62,046 nucleotides of DNA from Affinirhizobium straminoryzae (GTDB lineage: Bacteria > Pseudomonadota > Alphaproteobacteria > Rhizobiales > Rhizobiaceae), in contig NZ_VJMG01000013.1 of the NCBI RefSeq assembly GCF_007004135.1, positions 1 to 62,046 of the forward strand. The letters run 5' to 3'. Of the stretch, positions 36,436-46,001 are shown in pieces. Both the position numbers and the translations under genes were made by a program. Under the pieces are notes generated by a model. The model saw only the letters and a list, made by a program, of their open reading frames with translations. It was not told the origin of the DNA and ran no database searches. The stretch's first letter is position 1, and each line of letters starts with the position of its first letter.

Positions 36436-38139
36436 TCAGTCGTTGCTGCGGTTCTTCAGGGCAGCGCCCAGAATGTCGCCGAGCGATGCGCCCGAGTCGG
36501 ACGAACCGAACTGCGCAACGGCTTCCTTCTCTTCCGCGATCTCGAGAGCCTTGATCGACAGCATGATCTTGCGATCCTTCTTGGAGAAGTTGACGACGCG
36601 GGCGTCGACGACCTGACCAACCTGGAAACGCTCCGGACGCTGCTCGTCACGGTCACGCGACAGATCGCCACGACGGATGAACGAGGTGATGTCTTCGTGG
36701 TTGACGAGCTTCACTTCGATGCCGCCATCGTTGACGCCGATGACTTCGCACGAGACGACAGCGTTCTTGCGCAGGTCGCCGGACTGGGCAGCTTCGCCGA
36801 CCGTGTCACGGCCGAGCTGCTTGATGCCGAGCGAGATGCGCTCCTTCTCGACGTCCACATCGAGAACAACAGCGCGAACGACGTCGCCCTTGTTGAATTC
36901 TTCGATGACCTGCTCGCCCGGACGGTTCCAGTCGAGGTCGGAGAGGTGAACCATGCCGTCCACGTCGCCGTCGAGGCCGATGAACAGGCCGAATTCGGTC
37001 TTGTTCTTGACTTCGCCTTCAACTTCCGTGCCAGCCGGATGGCTGTAGGCAAAGGCCTGCCACGGGTTTTCGAGCGTCTGCTTCAGGCCGAGCGAGATGC
37101 GACGCTTGGACGGATCGACTTCGAGAACGACCACGTCGACTTCCTGGCTTGTGGACAGGATCTTGCCGGGGTGAACGTTCTTCTTCGTCCAGGACATTTC
37201 GGAGATGTGGATGAGGCCTTCGATGCCCGGCTCCAGCTCAACGAATGCACCGTAATCGGTGATGTTGGTGACGGTACCGGAGATCTTCTTGCCAACCGGG
37301 TACTTGGCGGAGATGCCATCCCACGGATCCGACTCGAGCTGCTTCATGCCGAGCGAGATGCGGTGGGTTTCCTGGTTGATGCGGATGATCTGAACCTTGA
37401 CCGACTGGCCGATGTTCAGGATTTCCGACGGATGGTTCACACGGCGCCATGCCATGTCGGTAACGTGCAGCAGGCCGTCGATGCCGCCAAGGTCAACGAA
37501 CGCACCGTAATCGGTGATGTTCTTGACGACGCCGTCAACAACCTGGCCTTCTTCGAGGTTCTGAACGATTTCAGAACGCTGCTCGGCGCGCGACTCTTCC
37601 AGAACCGTGCGGCGCGAAACGACGATGTTGCCGCGACGCTTGTCCATCTTGAGGATTTCGAAGGGCTGCGGGTTGTGCATGAGCGGCGTGACGTCGCGGA
37701 TCGGACGGATGTCGACCTGCGAACGCGGCAGGAAGGCCACGGCACCGTCGAGGTCGACCGTGAAGCCGCCCTTGACCTGGTTGAAGATGACGCCTTCGAC
37801 GCGTTCGCCGGCTTCGAACTTCGCTTCCAGACGGATCCAGCTTTCTTCGCGGCGAGCCTTCTCGCGCGACAGAACGGCTTCGCCCAGAGCGTTTTCGATG
37901 CGCTCGACATACACTTCGACTTCGTCGCCGACCTTCAGCGAGCCGTCCTTGCCCTTGGCGCCGAATTCCTTGAGCGGAACGCGACCTTCGACCTTGAGGC
38001 CGACGTCGATGACGGCAACGTCCTTCTCGATCGCCGTGACCGTGCCCTTGGCAACATAGCCTTCGGCCAGATCGTGAGAGGCAAAGGATTCCTCGAGCAG
38101 GGCTGCGAAATCATCCCGCGTGGGGTTTGCTACTGACAT
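36436..38139 (-). CDS. rpsA: 30S ribosomal protein S1
   Basis: This is a 567-residue protein with six S1 (OB-fold) repeats, recognisable from VIDVGLKVEGRVPLKEF onward. The strongest RNA-binding repeats contain GAFVDLGGIDGLLHVTDMAW, GAFVELEPGIEGLIHISEMS and GLFIGLDGDVDGMVHLSDLD. S1 brings mRNA to the 30S subunit. The start at 38139 is preceded by AGGAGAT. cmk lies 165 bases upstream in the same direction, the classical cmk-rpsA order; S1 commonly autoregulates its own translation. Confidence 0.97.
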   Translation of the reverse strand: MSVANPTRDDFAALLEESFASHDLAEGYVAKGTVTAIEKDVAVIDVGLKVEGRVPLKEFGAKGKDGSLKVGDEVEVYVERIENALGEAVLSREKARREESWIRLEAKFEAGERVEGVIFNQVKGGFTVDLDGAVAFLPRSQVDIRPIRDVTPLMHNPQPFEILKMDKRRGNIVVSRRTVLEESRAEQRSEIVQNLEEGQVVDGVVKNITDYGAFVDLGGIDGLLHVTDMAWRRVNHPSEILNIGQSVKVQIIRINQETHRISLGMKQLESDPWDGISAKYPVGKKISGTVTNITDYGAFVELEPGIEGLIHISEMSWTKKNVHPGKILSTSQEVDVVVLEVDPSKRRISLGLKQTLENPWQAFAYSHPAGTEVEGEVKNKTEFGLFIGLDGDVDGMVHLSDLDWNRPGEQVIEEFNKGDVVRAVVLDVDVEKERISLGIKQLGRDTVGEAAQSGDLRKNAVVSCEVIGVNDGGIEVKLVNHEDITSFIRRGDLSRDRDEQRPERFQVGQVVDARVVNFSKKDRKIMLSIKALEIAEEKEAVAQFGSSDSGASLGDILGAALKNRSND

Positions 38140-38304
38140 GAAATCTCCTGATCGTGCCACTGGGGCACGCAATGCGCCGGGGGTTCGTGTTGTTCATACC
38201 CAAAGATCAAGTCCGCCCTACACACTTCGAGGGCATTCCGGCGCGGGGACCAGGTCTTCAAGCGATGTGCTGTTGTCTGATGCGCCGGCCGGGCCGGCGG
38301 ATCG

Positions 38305-38940
38305 TCAGTTCCGGTTCAAGGCCGCGTCGATGATGGTCTTCGCCGCTTGAAATGCGGCCTCTATACTCATTTCCGAGGTATCAAGCAAGTGCGCATCATC
38401 GGCCGGTTTCAGCGGGCTGTCGGCCCGGCCCATGTCGCGATCGTCACGCTTTTTCACATCCGCGAGGATGGTCTGGTAATCGGCCACGCCACCACTCGCG
38501 ATCACCTCGTCATGGCGTCGCCTGGCACGCACGTCGGGCGAGGCGGTGACATAAAGCTTCACGGGGGCCTGCGGGCAGACAACGGTGCCGATGTCGCGCC
38601 CGTCGAGCACGGTGCCCGGCGAGCGCGCGGAAAAGCGCCGTTGCGCCTCCACAAGCGCGCAGCGCACGGCCGGCATCACGGCGATCCTCGACGCCGCCTC
38701 GCCGATATGGTGCTGCGCCAGCACCGCGCGATCGAGCCCCGACAGATCGACTGCCTGCGCCATGCGCTCGGCGACCGCCTCGTCATCGAGCGGCAGGCCG
38801 GCCTCCAGCAGCGCACGCGCCGTGGCGCGGTAGGTGAGACCCGTATCGAGATGGTGGAAGCCGTAGGTTTCAGCGATCCGCCGCGCCAGCGTGCCCTTGC
38901 CCGCCGCAGCCGGCCCGTCAATGGCGATGATGAAGGTCAT
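38305..38940 (-). CDS. cmk: Cytidylate kinase
   Basis: This is a 211-residue kinase that phosphorylates CMP and dCMP with ATP. The P-loop is GPAAAGKGT at 9-17, the CMP-binding segment [14 protein letters not shown] follows at about 35, and [12 protein letters not shown] and RARRRHDE (lid) are present. ATG 38940 has GGGGAGA upstream. The gene sits between the degenerate AroA-like gene and rpsA, the usual aroA-cmk-rpsA neighbourhood of alphaproteobacteria. Confidence 0.95.
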   Translation of the reverse strand: MTFIIAIDGPAAAGKGTLARRIAETYGFHHLDTGLTYRATARALLEAGLPLDDEAVAERMAQAVDLSGLDRAVLAQHHIGEAASRIAVMPAVRCALVEAQRRFSARSPGTVLDGRDIGTVVCPQAPVKLYVTASPDVRARRRHDEVIASGGVADYQTILADVKKRDDRDMGRADSPLKPADDAHLLDTSEMSIEAAFQAAKTIIDAALNRN

Positions 38941-39018
38941 GACAATCTCCCCGGTTTGCGCCTCCCCATAACCGAAGAGCAGGCGGGGTGCCACCTGCGG
39001 CAGGCGGACGGAGCCGAT

Positions 39019-39813
39019 TTATGCACCCGCCATGGTGCGCGGCATCGCCACCGGATGCCCAAGGCCAATGCTCTGCGCCCGAAGCGGAACACGTCCGGTG
39101 ATCCTCGTCTCGACACCCGTTGCACCGCGCATCTCGGTGACGGGAACACCGAACCGCTGCAGGACAGCCAGAAAGCCGTCCTCCTTTCCAGCACCGGGAT
39201 GGAAGAGAACCGTATCGCCCGAGGCCGCAAGGGCCGCGAGCAGCAGCGCGGGCTTGAGCCAGGGCACGCTGCCCAGCCCCAGCCCCAGGCCCTGGTCCTG
39301 TTCCTGGTCCAGACCCCGGCCATCATCCGGCAGATCGAGGCGAAGCGGAACGGCCAGACGGGGGCCGCGCACCCGCAAAAGATCGGCCTCGCTTGCCTCG
39401 ACCTGCAAGCCCATGCGCGACAGAGGTTCCAGCAGCGGGGCCATCGCCTGCGGCGCCACGCGCAGCGCAAGCGGAAAATCGTAAAGTCCGGCCAAGCCGA
39501 GAAGAAGGGCGGCCAGTTCGGGACCGGTGCCCGTCTCGCAGACGGCGGGAGGCGCAAGCAGCGCACCATTGCCCACACCGTTCACCAGCAGTGCGGAACC
39601 GCTGCGCCTGAATGCGATACCGAAGCCGGAGAGAAGCCCGGCGGCCTCGGCGAACAGAGGCTCCTCCGGCAGGCCTTCGATCCGGCTTTCGCCCGCCGCA
39701 AGCCCGGCCACGCACAGCAGAAACAAGCGCTCCAGACGATCATCCGGCAGCGACAGGAGCGCGGACGGCGCCGCTGCGGGCATCGACCGTTCCATCGCAG
39801 GCTCCTTCGACAT
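39019..39813 (-). CDS. Degenerate, half-length EPSP synthase (AroA)-like protein
   Basis: This is a 264-residue protein occupying the usual aroA position upstream of cmk-rpsA. It matches only the N-terminal half of class II AroA: GLAAGESRIEGL (37-48), VNGVGNGALLAP (77-88), ETGTGPELAALLLGL (93-107), PLLEPLSRMGLQVEA (126-140) and LKPALLLAAL (186-195). The N-terminal catalytic motif PGDKSISHR is replaced by LPDDRLERL (22-30), NAGT is ETGT, and the entire second half with the catalytic Asp, Glu and Lys is missing. It cannot be an active EPSP synthase. The frame is open, so it may be a decaying copy or a repurposed protein. An active aroA must lie elsewhere. Confidence 0.7.
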   Translation of the reverse strand: MSKEPAMERSMPAAAPSALLSLPDDRLERLFLLCVAGLAAGESRIEGLPEEPLFAEAAGLLSGFGIAFRRSGSALLVNGVGNGALLAPPAVCETGTGPELAALLLGLAGLYDFPLALRVAPQAMAPLLEPLSRMGLQVEASEADLLRVRGPRLAVPLRLDLPDDGRGLDQEQDQGLGLGLGSVPWLKPALLLAALAASGDTVLFHPGAGKEDGFLAVLQRFGVPVTEMRGATGVETRITGRVPLRAQSIGLGHPVAMPRTMAGA

Positions 39814-40065
39814 TGACCGACCCTCATTTATGACTAGCATGACGGCGGCCGGTTCAAAAATGCCGGCGCGCGCCCGAAACGACCGGCGGCTCCTATCACA
39901 AAGTTGCGCCTCGGTCATGCGCGACAGGACCGGAAAACCGGGCTCTTTGGCGGCCAAGTTTGTCTTTGACATGCCTGGGGACAATGAGTAAGGGGACCGG
40001 CTAGCATTTTAGCGCCGCCTTTGCGGCAACGCCGAGGAAATCGGCATTCTCACGAGGCTTTGACA

Positions 40066-40452
40066 GTGGCAAAAGCGGAACTTGGAACCAAGCGCACCGA
40101 CCCGGATACGGGCAAGAAATTCTACGACCTCAACCGCGATCCGGTTGTCTCTCCCTATACCGGCAAGTCCTGGCCGCTCTCCTTCTTCGAGGAGACGACC
40201 GCCCAGATGAAGATGGAACAGGACGAAGAGGAAGAGGTCGCGGAAGTCGATACCGAGAACCCCGACGTTGAACTGGTCTCGCTCGAAGAGGGCGATGACG
40301 CAGCCGCCGGCGACGACATTCCGGATATCGGCGACGACGACGTGGAAATCGACGGCGACGACGACGACACCTTCCTCGAAGCCGATGAAGACGACGATGA
40401 CGATGACGTTTCCGGCATCATCGGCGTCGGCGGCGACGAAGACGAGGTCTGA
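40066..40452 (+). CDS. TIGR02300 (FYDLN acid) family protein
   Basis: This is a 128-residue protein conserved in alphaproteobacteria. The conserved N-terminal block is AELGTKRTDPDTGKKFYDLN (residues 4-23), followed by PVVSPYTGKSWPLSFFE. The remaining half is extremely acidic (runs of Asp and Glu). Function is unknown. GTG 40066 is the start, with GAGG seven bases upstream; the protein then begins exactly at the conserved block. It is followed by a terminator and tRNA-Ala and is divergent from the AroA-like gene. Confidence 0.92.
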   Translation: MAKAELGTKRTDPDTGKKFYDLNRDPVVSPYTGKSWPLSFFEETTAQMKMEQDEEEEVAEVDTENPDVELVSLEEGDDAAAGDDIPDIGDDDVEIDGDDDDTFLEADEDDDDDDVSGIIGVGGDEDEV

Positions 40453-40467
40453 TTTTCCTTGAGAATT

Positions 40468-40506
40468 CAGGCCCGGACGAAAAAAATGCCGGGCCTGTCA
40501 TTTTTT
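40468..40506 (+). terminator. Intrinsic terminator after the FYDLN gene
   Basis: CAGGCCCGG pairs with CCGGGCCTG across an A-rich 12-base loop and is followed by TCATTTTTT. Confidence 0.85.
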
Positions 40507-40606
40507 GGCTTGCACTCCGAAACGACCGGACGTATTAAGCCGCCACCCCGCCGGAAACGACGCTTCCACGGGGCTCCCGGAACCGGAAAATGCCCGGTAC
40601 CCTGAT

Positions 40607-40682
<76 letters not shown>

Positions 40683-41161
40683 AATCATCTTCGATCTCTA
40701 CGGTGTCGCGAAATTACAAAGCAGTTTCGCCGTTTGATCGACTCCTTGCAAACAGATTTCAGAAAAAATGTGCTGTCATGGGTTCTGGTTGAGTTCGCCA
40801 TCACCGTCTGATTCGTGCGACGCGTCTTGACCAAATGTGCGGCGGAACGAGCCGTCGCCATCGGAGGCGAACAGGGCTTCGATGGGGATGGGAGACTGGC
40901 ACGAAGATAGCCTCCGAGCCACCGACACCCTATTCGGGTATGCCACCGCAGAAGCAATGCCGGGAATGCTCGATGTGCTCATTGACGATGCGTGAACGGT
41001 CGATGAATGACGGGCACGGACGAAAGGTCAAGCAAGTCCGGTCGACGCTGGCGTTTACGTTTTGACATCGGCGAAACGGCCCCTTCCGGGTGCCAGGCGG
41101 ATACTCAAGGAACGCATTTGCACTCTCTTGGTGGGTTAAGAGGCAATTCAGCAAACGGGCC
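40683..41161 (+). other. Non-coding stretch after tRNA-Ala
   Basis: About 480 bases hold no convincing gene. Short frames on both strands (for example 40776-40982 leftward and 40835-41065 rightward) lack ribosome-binding sites and recognisable similarity. Base composition is lower in GC than the flanking core genes. No copy of the tRNA 3' end that would mark an integration site was found downstream. It may be the remnant of an old insertion. Confidence 0.5.
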
Positions 41162-41668
41162 TCAGACCGGCAGGCGGCACATCATGAGAACGTCATCAAT
41201 CTCCTTGCCGTCATGGATGAAACCGCAGGGAATGCGACCGACCTCCAGGAAACCTTCACGGGAATAAAAGCGTATTGCCGGGATGTTGTCCCCGCTCACC
41301 GCCAGCTCCAACTGTGAAATGCCCATCCCACGCGCATGGTCAGCAACCGCATGCAACAACTTATGGGCGAGACCACTTCCGCGCTGGTCATTGCGGACAT
41401 AAACCATGATGATGGTGGCACGATGAGCCATCTTTCTTGCACGCTGAGGGCGTAATCCCACAATGCCCACAGGCTCACTGCCTTGAAAAGCAATAAAGAC
41501 GGGATCACGCAGACGTTGTTTCCACTCATCTGTCGAGAGCGAGACCCAGTCATCGTAACTGCTGGCAAAGGACGAAGGTTCATTGTGCAAGGCTTCCAGG
41601 CGGATGCGTCGAAACGCTTCCACTTCATCCGCAAGAATCCGCCTGATATCCGCCGAACCTGCATTCAT
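41162..41668 (-). CDS. GNAT family N-acetyltransferase
   Basis: This is a 168-residue single-domain acetyltransferase. The acetyl-CoA loop is VRNDQRGSGLAHKLLHA (about 92-108), and the C-terminal motif NIPAIRFYSREGFLEVGR is present. The substrate is unknown. The start at 41668 has GGAGGGG upstream. Its GC content is visibly below that of neighbouring genes, and it sits alone between tRNA-Ala and a zinc-ribbon gene, so it may have been acquired. Confidence 0.88.
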   Translation of the reverse strand: MNAGSADIRRILADEVEAFRRIRLEALHNEPSSFASSYDDWVSLSTDEWKQRLRDPVFIAFQGSEPVGIVGLRPQRARKMAHRATIIMVYVRNDQRGSGLAHKLLHAVADHARGMGISQLELAVSGDNIPAIRFYSREGFLEVGRIPCGFIHDGKEIDDVLMMCRLPV

Positions 41669-41901
41669 CGCCAACCCCTCCTATCCACTTGTCGGCCTAA
41701 CGTAATCCGGACACTTGAACAATGGGAGGGCCAAGCCAGCTCGAGAGAGAGACTGGATTGTCGCTGAAAAATCCCTATCGGGCGCCAATCTGACGGAAAC
41801 CCGGAATTCGCAACCGTGATAACGGTCAGCAAGGCCATGGGTTTAGATCCCACGATCACGCCACAACAGAGCCGCCTAAGCAAAAAAACGAAGAGGCACG
41901 C

Positions 41902-42156
41902 TTACCGTCGCGGCTCGCCACCCGGCGCATAGACGCTTTTGCGCTCGAAGCGGAACTTGTGGCCGCACTGGCAGCGCAGCATGTATTTCCGCGGATCGCG
42001 GGCGGCAAATTCGGTGTAGAAACCCTTTGGCATCTCGTCGACCTGGAAGCCGGGGTCCTTGCGGCGCGGGTCGTCGTCTTCGGAAACCTCGGCAAAGCCG
42101 GAGTGTCCGCACTGGGGGCATTCGAGTTTTCGGGAATATCGGTCGCGTGCTGCCAT
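41902..42156 (-). CDS. Small zinc-ribbon-like protein
   Basis: This is an 84-residue protein with two cysteine pairs, CPQCGH near the N-terminus and CQCGH near the C-terminus, spaced about 50 residues apart, which suits a zinc ribbon. The middle (MPKGFYTEFAARDPRKYMLR) is charged. Function is unknown, possibly nucleic-acid or protein binding. The start is uncertain: no good ribosome-binding site precedes ATG 42156, and an in-frame TTG at 42192 would add 12 residues. It is divergent from the glycosylase gene with a gap of about 110 bases. Confidence 0.7.
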   Translation of the reverse strand: MAARDRYSRKLECPQCGHSGFAEVSEDDDPRRKDPGFQVDEMPKGFYTEFAARDPRKYMLRCQCGHKFRFERKSVYAPGGEPRR

Positions 42157-42263
42157 GGCGGCAGAGGTAGAGGCTCGCGGGCGGGCTGGCAAGGGGCGGA
42201 TGCCGCCTTGCTTTCATCCATCCACCCCTTGCCGTGGCCGGCAAGGCGGGCGAGATAGGCGGC

Positions 42264-42842
42264 ATGACGCCCGAGACCATGCCCGCCGATCTTGTCGCCT
42301 TCTTCGACCGCAGCGCGGTGGAGGTGGCGCGTGACCTGATCGGCGCCACCTTCAGCGTCGATGGCGTCGGCGGCATTGTCGTCGAGACGGAGGCGTATGA
42401 GCCGGACGATCCGGCCTCGCACAGTTTTCGCGGCGAGACGCCGCGCAACCGCGCCATGTTCGGCCCGCCGGCGCAGACCTATGTCTACCGCTCCTATGGC
42501 ATCCACTGGTGCCTGAATTTCGTCTGCCGGCCGGGCAGCGCGGTTCTGATCCGCGCGCTCCAGCCGACGATGGGTCTCGAGACCATGATCGCGAGGCGCG
42601 GCCTTGCCGATCCCCGGCGTCTCTGCGCGGGACCGGGGCGGCTGTGCGAGGCGCTCGGCATCGATCTGTCGCATGACGGAAGGCCGCTCTCAACGAACCC
42701 GTTCGCCTTGGCATTGTCCGGCCTGCCGCAACCCTTCGTCTCGGGGCCGCGCATCGGCATCAGCCGGGCCGTGGATCTGCCCTGGCGGTTCGGCCTTGCC
42801 GGATCGCGCTATGTGAGCAAGACATTCCGGCAACCCGCCTGA
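42264..42842 (+). CDS. DNA-3-methyladenine glycosylase (AAG/MPG family)
   Basis: This is a 192-residue base-excision repair enzyme that removes alkylated and deaminated purines. The conserved segments are ARDLIGATF, the catalytic [20 protein letters not shown] (Glu in ETEAY), [20 protein letters not shown], and the end motif [16 protein letters not shown]. The length is normal. ATG 42264 is favoured; ATG 42234 is ten residues upstream with a similarly weak ribosome-binding site. The gene is monocistronic, followed by the kynurenine cluster. Confidence 0.93.
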   Translation: MTPETMPADLVAFFDRSAVEVARDLIGATFSVDGVGGIVVETEAYEPDDPASHSFRGETPRNRAMFGPPAQTYVYRSYGIHWCLNFVCRPGSAVLIRALQPTMGLETMIARRGLADPRRLCAGPGRLCEALGIDLSHDGRPLSTNPFALALSGLPQPFVSGPRIGISRAVDLPWRFGLAGSRYVSKTFRQPA

Positions 42843-42979
42843 GAAGGCAGAATCTGCGGCAGGGTCGCAAAATCTAGTTTAAACCTAAAGCAATCTTGCT
42901 ATTCTCGCGACACACCCCTCTAGACTTCGCGATCATGCCGGCGCGCGCTGCGGGGGTTTTGCCCGATCGGACGGAGACA

Positions 42980-44185
42980 ATGACAGATTTCGAACAGACC
43001 CGACGCCTCTTCCACATGCCGGAGGGCGTGATCTATCTGGATGGCAATTCGCTCGGCCCCCTGCCGCTTGCTGCCGAGGGGCGCGTCTCGGCCATGATGA
43101 CCGAGCAATGGGGCGCGATGCTGATCCGCGGCTGGAACGACGCCAACTGGATGGCCATGCCGCGCCGGATCGGCGACCGCGTCGGCCGCCTGATCGGCGC
43201 GCCGGAGGGAAGCGTGGTGATGGGTGATACGCTCTCCATCAAGGTCTACCAGGCGCTGGCGTCTGCGCTCGACATCGCCGCCGAACGGGATCCCAAGCGT
43301 CGCGTCATTCTCTCCGACAACGGCAACTTCCCCTCCGATCTCTATATGGCCGAAGGGCTGATCCAGACGCTGGATCGGGGCTATGAACTGAAGGTGGTCG
43401 ATCCGGAAGCCGTCGAGGCAGCCATCGACGAGACGGTCGCCGTGACCCTGCTGACGGAGGTGGATTACCGCACCGGCCGCCTGCACGATATGGCGGCGCT
43501 GACGGCGATGGCGCATGCCGCGGGCGCCCTCTGCGTCTGGGATCTCGCCCATTCGGCCGGCGCCATCCCCGTCGATCTTCTCGGCGCCGATGCCGATTTC
43601 GCCGTCGGTTGCACCTATAAATATCTGAACGGTGGCCCGGGCGCGCCGGCCTTCATCTATGTCTCGCCGCGCCATGCCGATCGCGCCCGCCCTGCCCTGT
43701 CCGGCTGGCTCGGCCATGAACGTCCCTTCGCCTTCGACCTGCATTATCGTCCCGGCGATGGCGTCGATCGCATGCGGGTCGGCACGCCGCCGATCCTCGC
43801 GCTCGCGGCGCTCGATGCAGCCCTTGACGCCTGGGAGGGCGTCGAGATGGCGGATGTGCGGAAAAAATCCATCGCGCTCTGCGATCTCTTCATCGCCGAG
43901 GTCGAGCAGCGCTGCCCGGACCTGGTGCTCGGCTCGCCGCGGGACGGTACGCAGCGCGGCAGCCAGGTCTCGTTCCTGCATCCGGAAGGCTATGCGATCA
44001 TGCAGGCGCTGATCGCGCGGGGCGTGATCGGCGATTTCCGCGCGCCGAACGCCATCCGCTTCGGCTTCACGCCGCTCTATATCGGCGAGCGCGAGGTGAT
44101 CGCCGCCGTCGACATCCTCTCGGACATCATGACCAACCGGCTGTGGGACCAGCCGCAATTCAAGAAGAAGGCGCTTGTGACGTGA
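42980..44185 (+). CDS. kynU: Kynureninase
   Basis: This is a 401-residue PLP enzyme that cleaves kynurenine to anthranilate and alanine. The substrate-side motif [11 protein letters not shown] is at 19-29, Asp188 in WDLAHSAG pairs with the PLP ring nitrogen, and Lys214 in [13 protein letters not shown] forms the Schiff base. ATG 42980 follows GGAGAC at five bases. Its stop overlaps the GTG start of kynA (GTGA). Together with kynA and the downstream hydrolase it converts tryptophan to anthranilate. Confidence 0.95.
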   Translation: MTDFEQTRRLFHMPEGVIYLDGNSLGPLPLAAEGRVSAMMTEQWGAMLIRGWNDANWMAMPRRIGDRVGRLIGAPEGSVVMGDTLSIKVYQALASALDIAAERDPKRRVILSDNGNFPSDLYMAEGLIQTLDRGYELKVVDPEAVEAAIDETVAVTLLTEVDYRTGRLHDMAALTAMAHAAGALCVWDLAHSAGAIPVDLLGADADFAVGCTYKYLNGGPGAPAFIYVSPRHADRARPALSGWLGHERPFAFDLHYRPGDGVDRMRVGTPPILALAALDAALDAWEGVEMADVRKKSIALCDLFIAEVEQRCPDLVLGSPRDGTQRGSQVSFLHPEGYAIMQALIARGVIGDFRAPNAIRFGFTPLYIGEREVIAAVDILSDIMTNRLWDQPQFKKKALVT

Positions 44186-45021
44186 CGGCGAAACCCTACG
44201 ACCCAGCCCAGGAAGGGGCAGAAATGTCCTTTCGCGAGCGCATGTCCTATACGGATTACCTGCAGCTCGATCCGATCCTATCGGCGCAAAAGCCGCTGTC
44301 GTCGGCGCATGACGAACTGCTGTTCATCATCCAGCACCAGACGTCCGAACTCTGGATGAAGCTCGCGATCCACGAGATCACCTCGGCGATCGCCGCGATC
44401 CGGCGCGACGACCCGCAGCCGGCCTTCAAGATGCTGACGCGGGTGGCGCGCATCTTCGAACAGCTGAACGGCGCCTGGGACGTGCTGCGCACCATGACGC
44501 CCAGCGAATATACCGAGTTTCGCAATGCGCTTGGCCAGTCCTCCGGCTTCCAGTCCTACCAGTACCGGGCGATCGAATTCCTGGCCGGCAATCGCAACCT
44601 CGCCATGCTCGGGCCGCACAGCCACCGGCCGGACCTGATGGAGCATCTGGAAGCGATCCTGGCGCGGCCGAGCCTTTACGACGAGGCGCTGCTGCTGCTG
44701 GCCCGCAACGGTTTCGACATCGGGCCGGATGCCGAGCGCACCTCCTGGCGCGACAAGCGCAGCGAGAACGACAAGGTTCTCGACGCATGGCGCACGGTCT
44801 ATGCGGCGCCCGGCCGTTACTGGGTGCTCTACGAACTCGCCGAAAAGCTGGTGGATTTCGAGGATTACTTCCGCCGCTGGCGGTTCAACCATGTGACCAC
44901 CGTGGAGCGCGTCATCGGCTTCAAGCGCGGCACCGGCGGCACCTCCGGCACCCAGTATCTGAAGAAGATGCTGGAGGTGGAGCTCTTCCCCGAACTGTGG
45001 CGCGTGCGTACCGTCCTCTGA
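44182..45021 (+). CDS. kynA: Tryptophan 2,3-dioxygenase
   Basis: This is a 279-residue heme enzyme that opens the indole ring of tryptophan to N-formylkynurenine. The active-site segment [17 protein letters not shown] holds His52, and the C-terminal region has the heme-ligand helix [14 protein letters not shown] and the [13 protein letters not shown] loop that closes over substrate. GTG 44182 is chosen because it overlaps the kynU stop and fits the family N-terminus. The formamidase-like gene follows after 31 bases. Confidence 0.95.
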   Translation: MTAKPYDPAQEGAEMSFRERMSYTDYLQLDPILSAQKPLSSAHDELLFIIQHQTSELWMKLAIHEITSAIAAIRRDDPQPAFKMLTRVARIFEQLNGAWDVLRTMTPSEYTEFRNALGQSSGFQSYQYRAIEFLAGNRNLAMLGPHSHRPDLMEHLEAILARPSLYDEALLLLARNGFDIGPDAERTSWRDKRSENDKVLDAWRTVYAAPGRYWVLYELAEKLVDFEDYFRRWRFNHVTTVERVIGFKRGTGGTSGTQYLKKMLEVELFPELWRVRTVL

Positions 45022-45052
45022 CGCCTACGCCGAATCAGGAAGGAAACCTGCC

Positions 45053-45880
45053 ATGCTGTTCCACCGCATCACCGATTGGGACGACGCCTATACCAATGGC
45101 GGCAACATTCCGCGCGGCGAGCGCTGGCCGGACGCCTGGGTGGAACCGGCAAGCGCCTACCGGGAACGCCTTGCCGCAGACGGACGGGCAAAGATCGATC
45201 TTGCCTATGGCGAGGGCGCGCGCCACCGCTTCGACCTCTTCCTGCCGGAGACGACGCCGAGGGGTCTCGTCGTCTTCGTGCATGGGGGCTACTGGCAGGC
45301 GCTCGACAAGTCCTACTGGTCGCATCTGGCGGCAGGCAGCATCGAGAGCGGTTTTGCCGTGGCCATGCCGAGCTATACGCTCTGCCCGCAGGCACGCGTC
45401 GGCGACATCGTCCGGGAGATCGCAGCCGCCATCACCGATGCGGCGGGCGAGATCGACGGGCCGATCCACCTGACGGGCCACTCTGCCGGCGGCCATCTCG
45501 TCACGCACATGGTGGCGGCCCCCTCGCCGCTGCCAGAAGCCGTGCGGGCGCGGGTGCGCACCGTGGTGTCGATCTCCGGCGTGCACGACCTGCGCCCCCT
45601 GATCCACACCAATCTCAATGTCAAACTTCGGCTGTCGCCGGAGGAAGCCGCCGCCGAAAGCCCGGTGCTGATGCGACCCGGTGAAAACACCCGGCTGTTC
45701 TGCTGGGTGGGAGGCAACGAGCGTGCCGAATTCCTGCGCCAGAATGCGCTGATGGCAAGCCTCTGGCTTGGCCTGGGTGCGGAAACCGGCGCCTATGTGG
45801 AGCCCGACCGGCACCATTTCAGCGTGGTGGACGGGCTTGCCGATCCGCGCCATCCGCTGACCCTCACGCTGCTTTCGTGA
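45053..45880 (+). CDS. Alpha/beta hydrolase, probable kynurenine formamidase
   Basis: This is a 275-residue alpha/beta hydrolase. The oxyanion motif HGGYW is at 77-81, the nucleophile Ser144 lies in GHSAGG, and the catalytic His is in DRHHFSVVDGL near residue 253. HGGYW and GHSAGG are typical of AFMID-type formamidases, and the position directly after kynA supports hydrolysis of N-formylkynurenine. It is not the metal-dependent KynB type. AGGAA precedes the ATG. Confidence 0.85.
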   Translation: MLFHRITDWDDAYTNGGNIPRGERWPDAWVEPASAYRERLAADGRAKIDLAYGEGARHRFDLFLPETTPRGLVVFVHGGYWQALDKSYWSHLAAGSIESGFAVAMPSYTLCPQARVGDIVREIAAAITDAAGEIDGPIHLTGHSAGGHLVTHMVAAPSPLPEAVRARVRTVVSISGVHDLRPLIHTNLNVKLRLSPEEAAAESPVLMRPGENTRLFCWVGGNERAEFLRQNALMASLWLGLGAETGAYVEPDRHHFSVVDGLADPRHPLTLTLLS

Positions 45881-46001
45881 TGCGATGCAAAATGTGATGG
45901 CGCGGGGCCCCCTTCGCCCGTTCCACCGCGCCTGCCTCTGCGGTTAGTCTTGCGCAAGGGCGATTCTTCGCCGGCCGCATCGCGCGGCTGAAGGGCAGAC
46001 C

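Noticed and set aside
40776..41065. Short frames on both strands after tRNA-Ala
   Set aside because: No ribosome-binding sites, no recognisable similarity and mutually overlapping; treated as non-coding.
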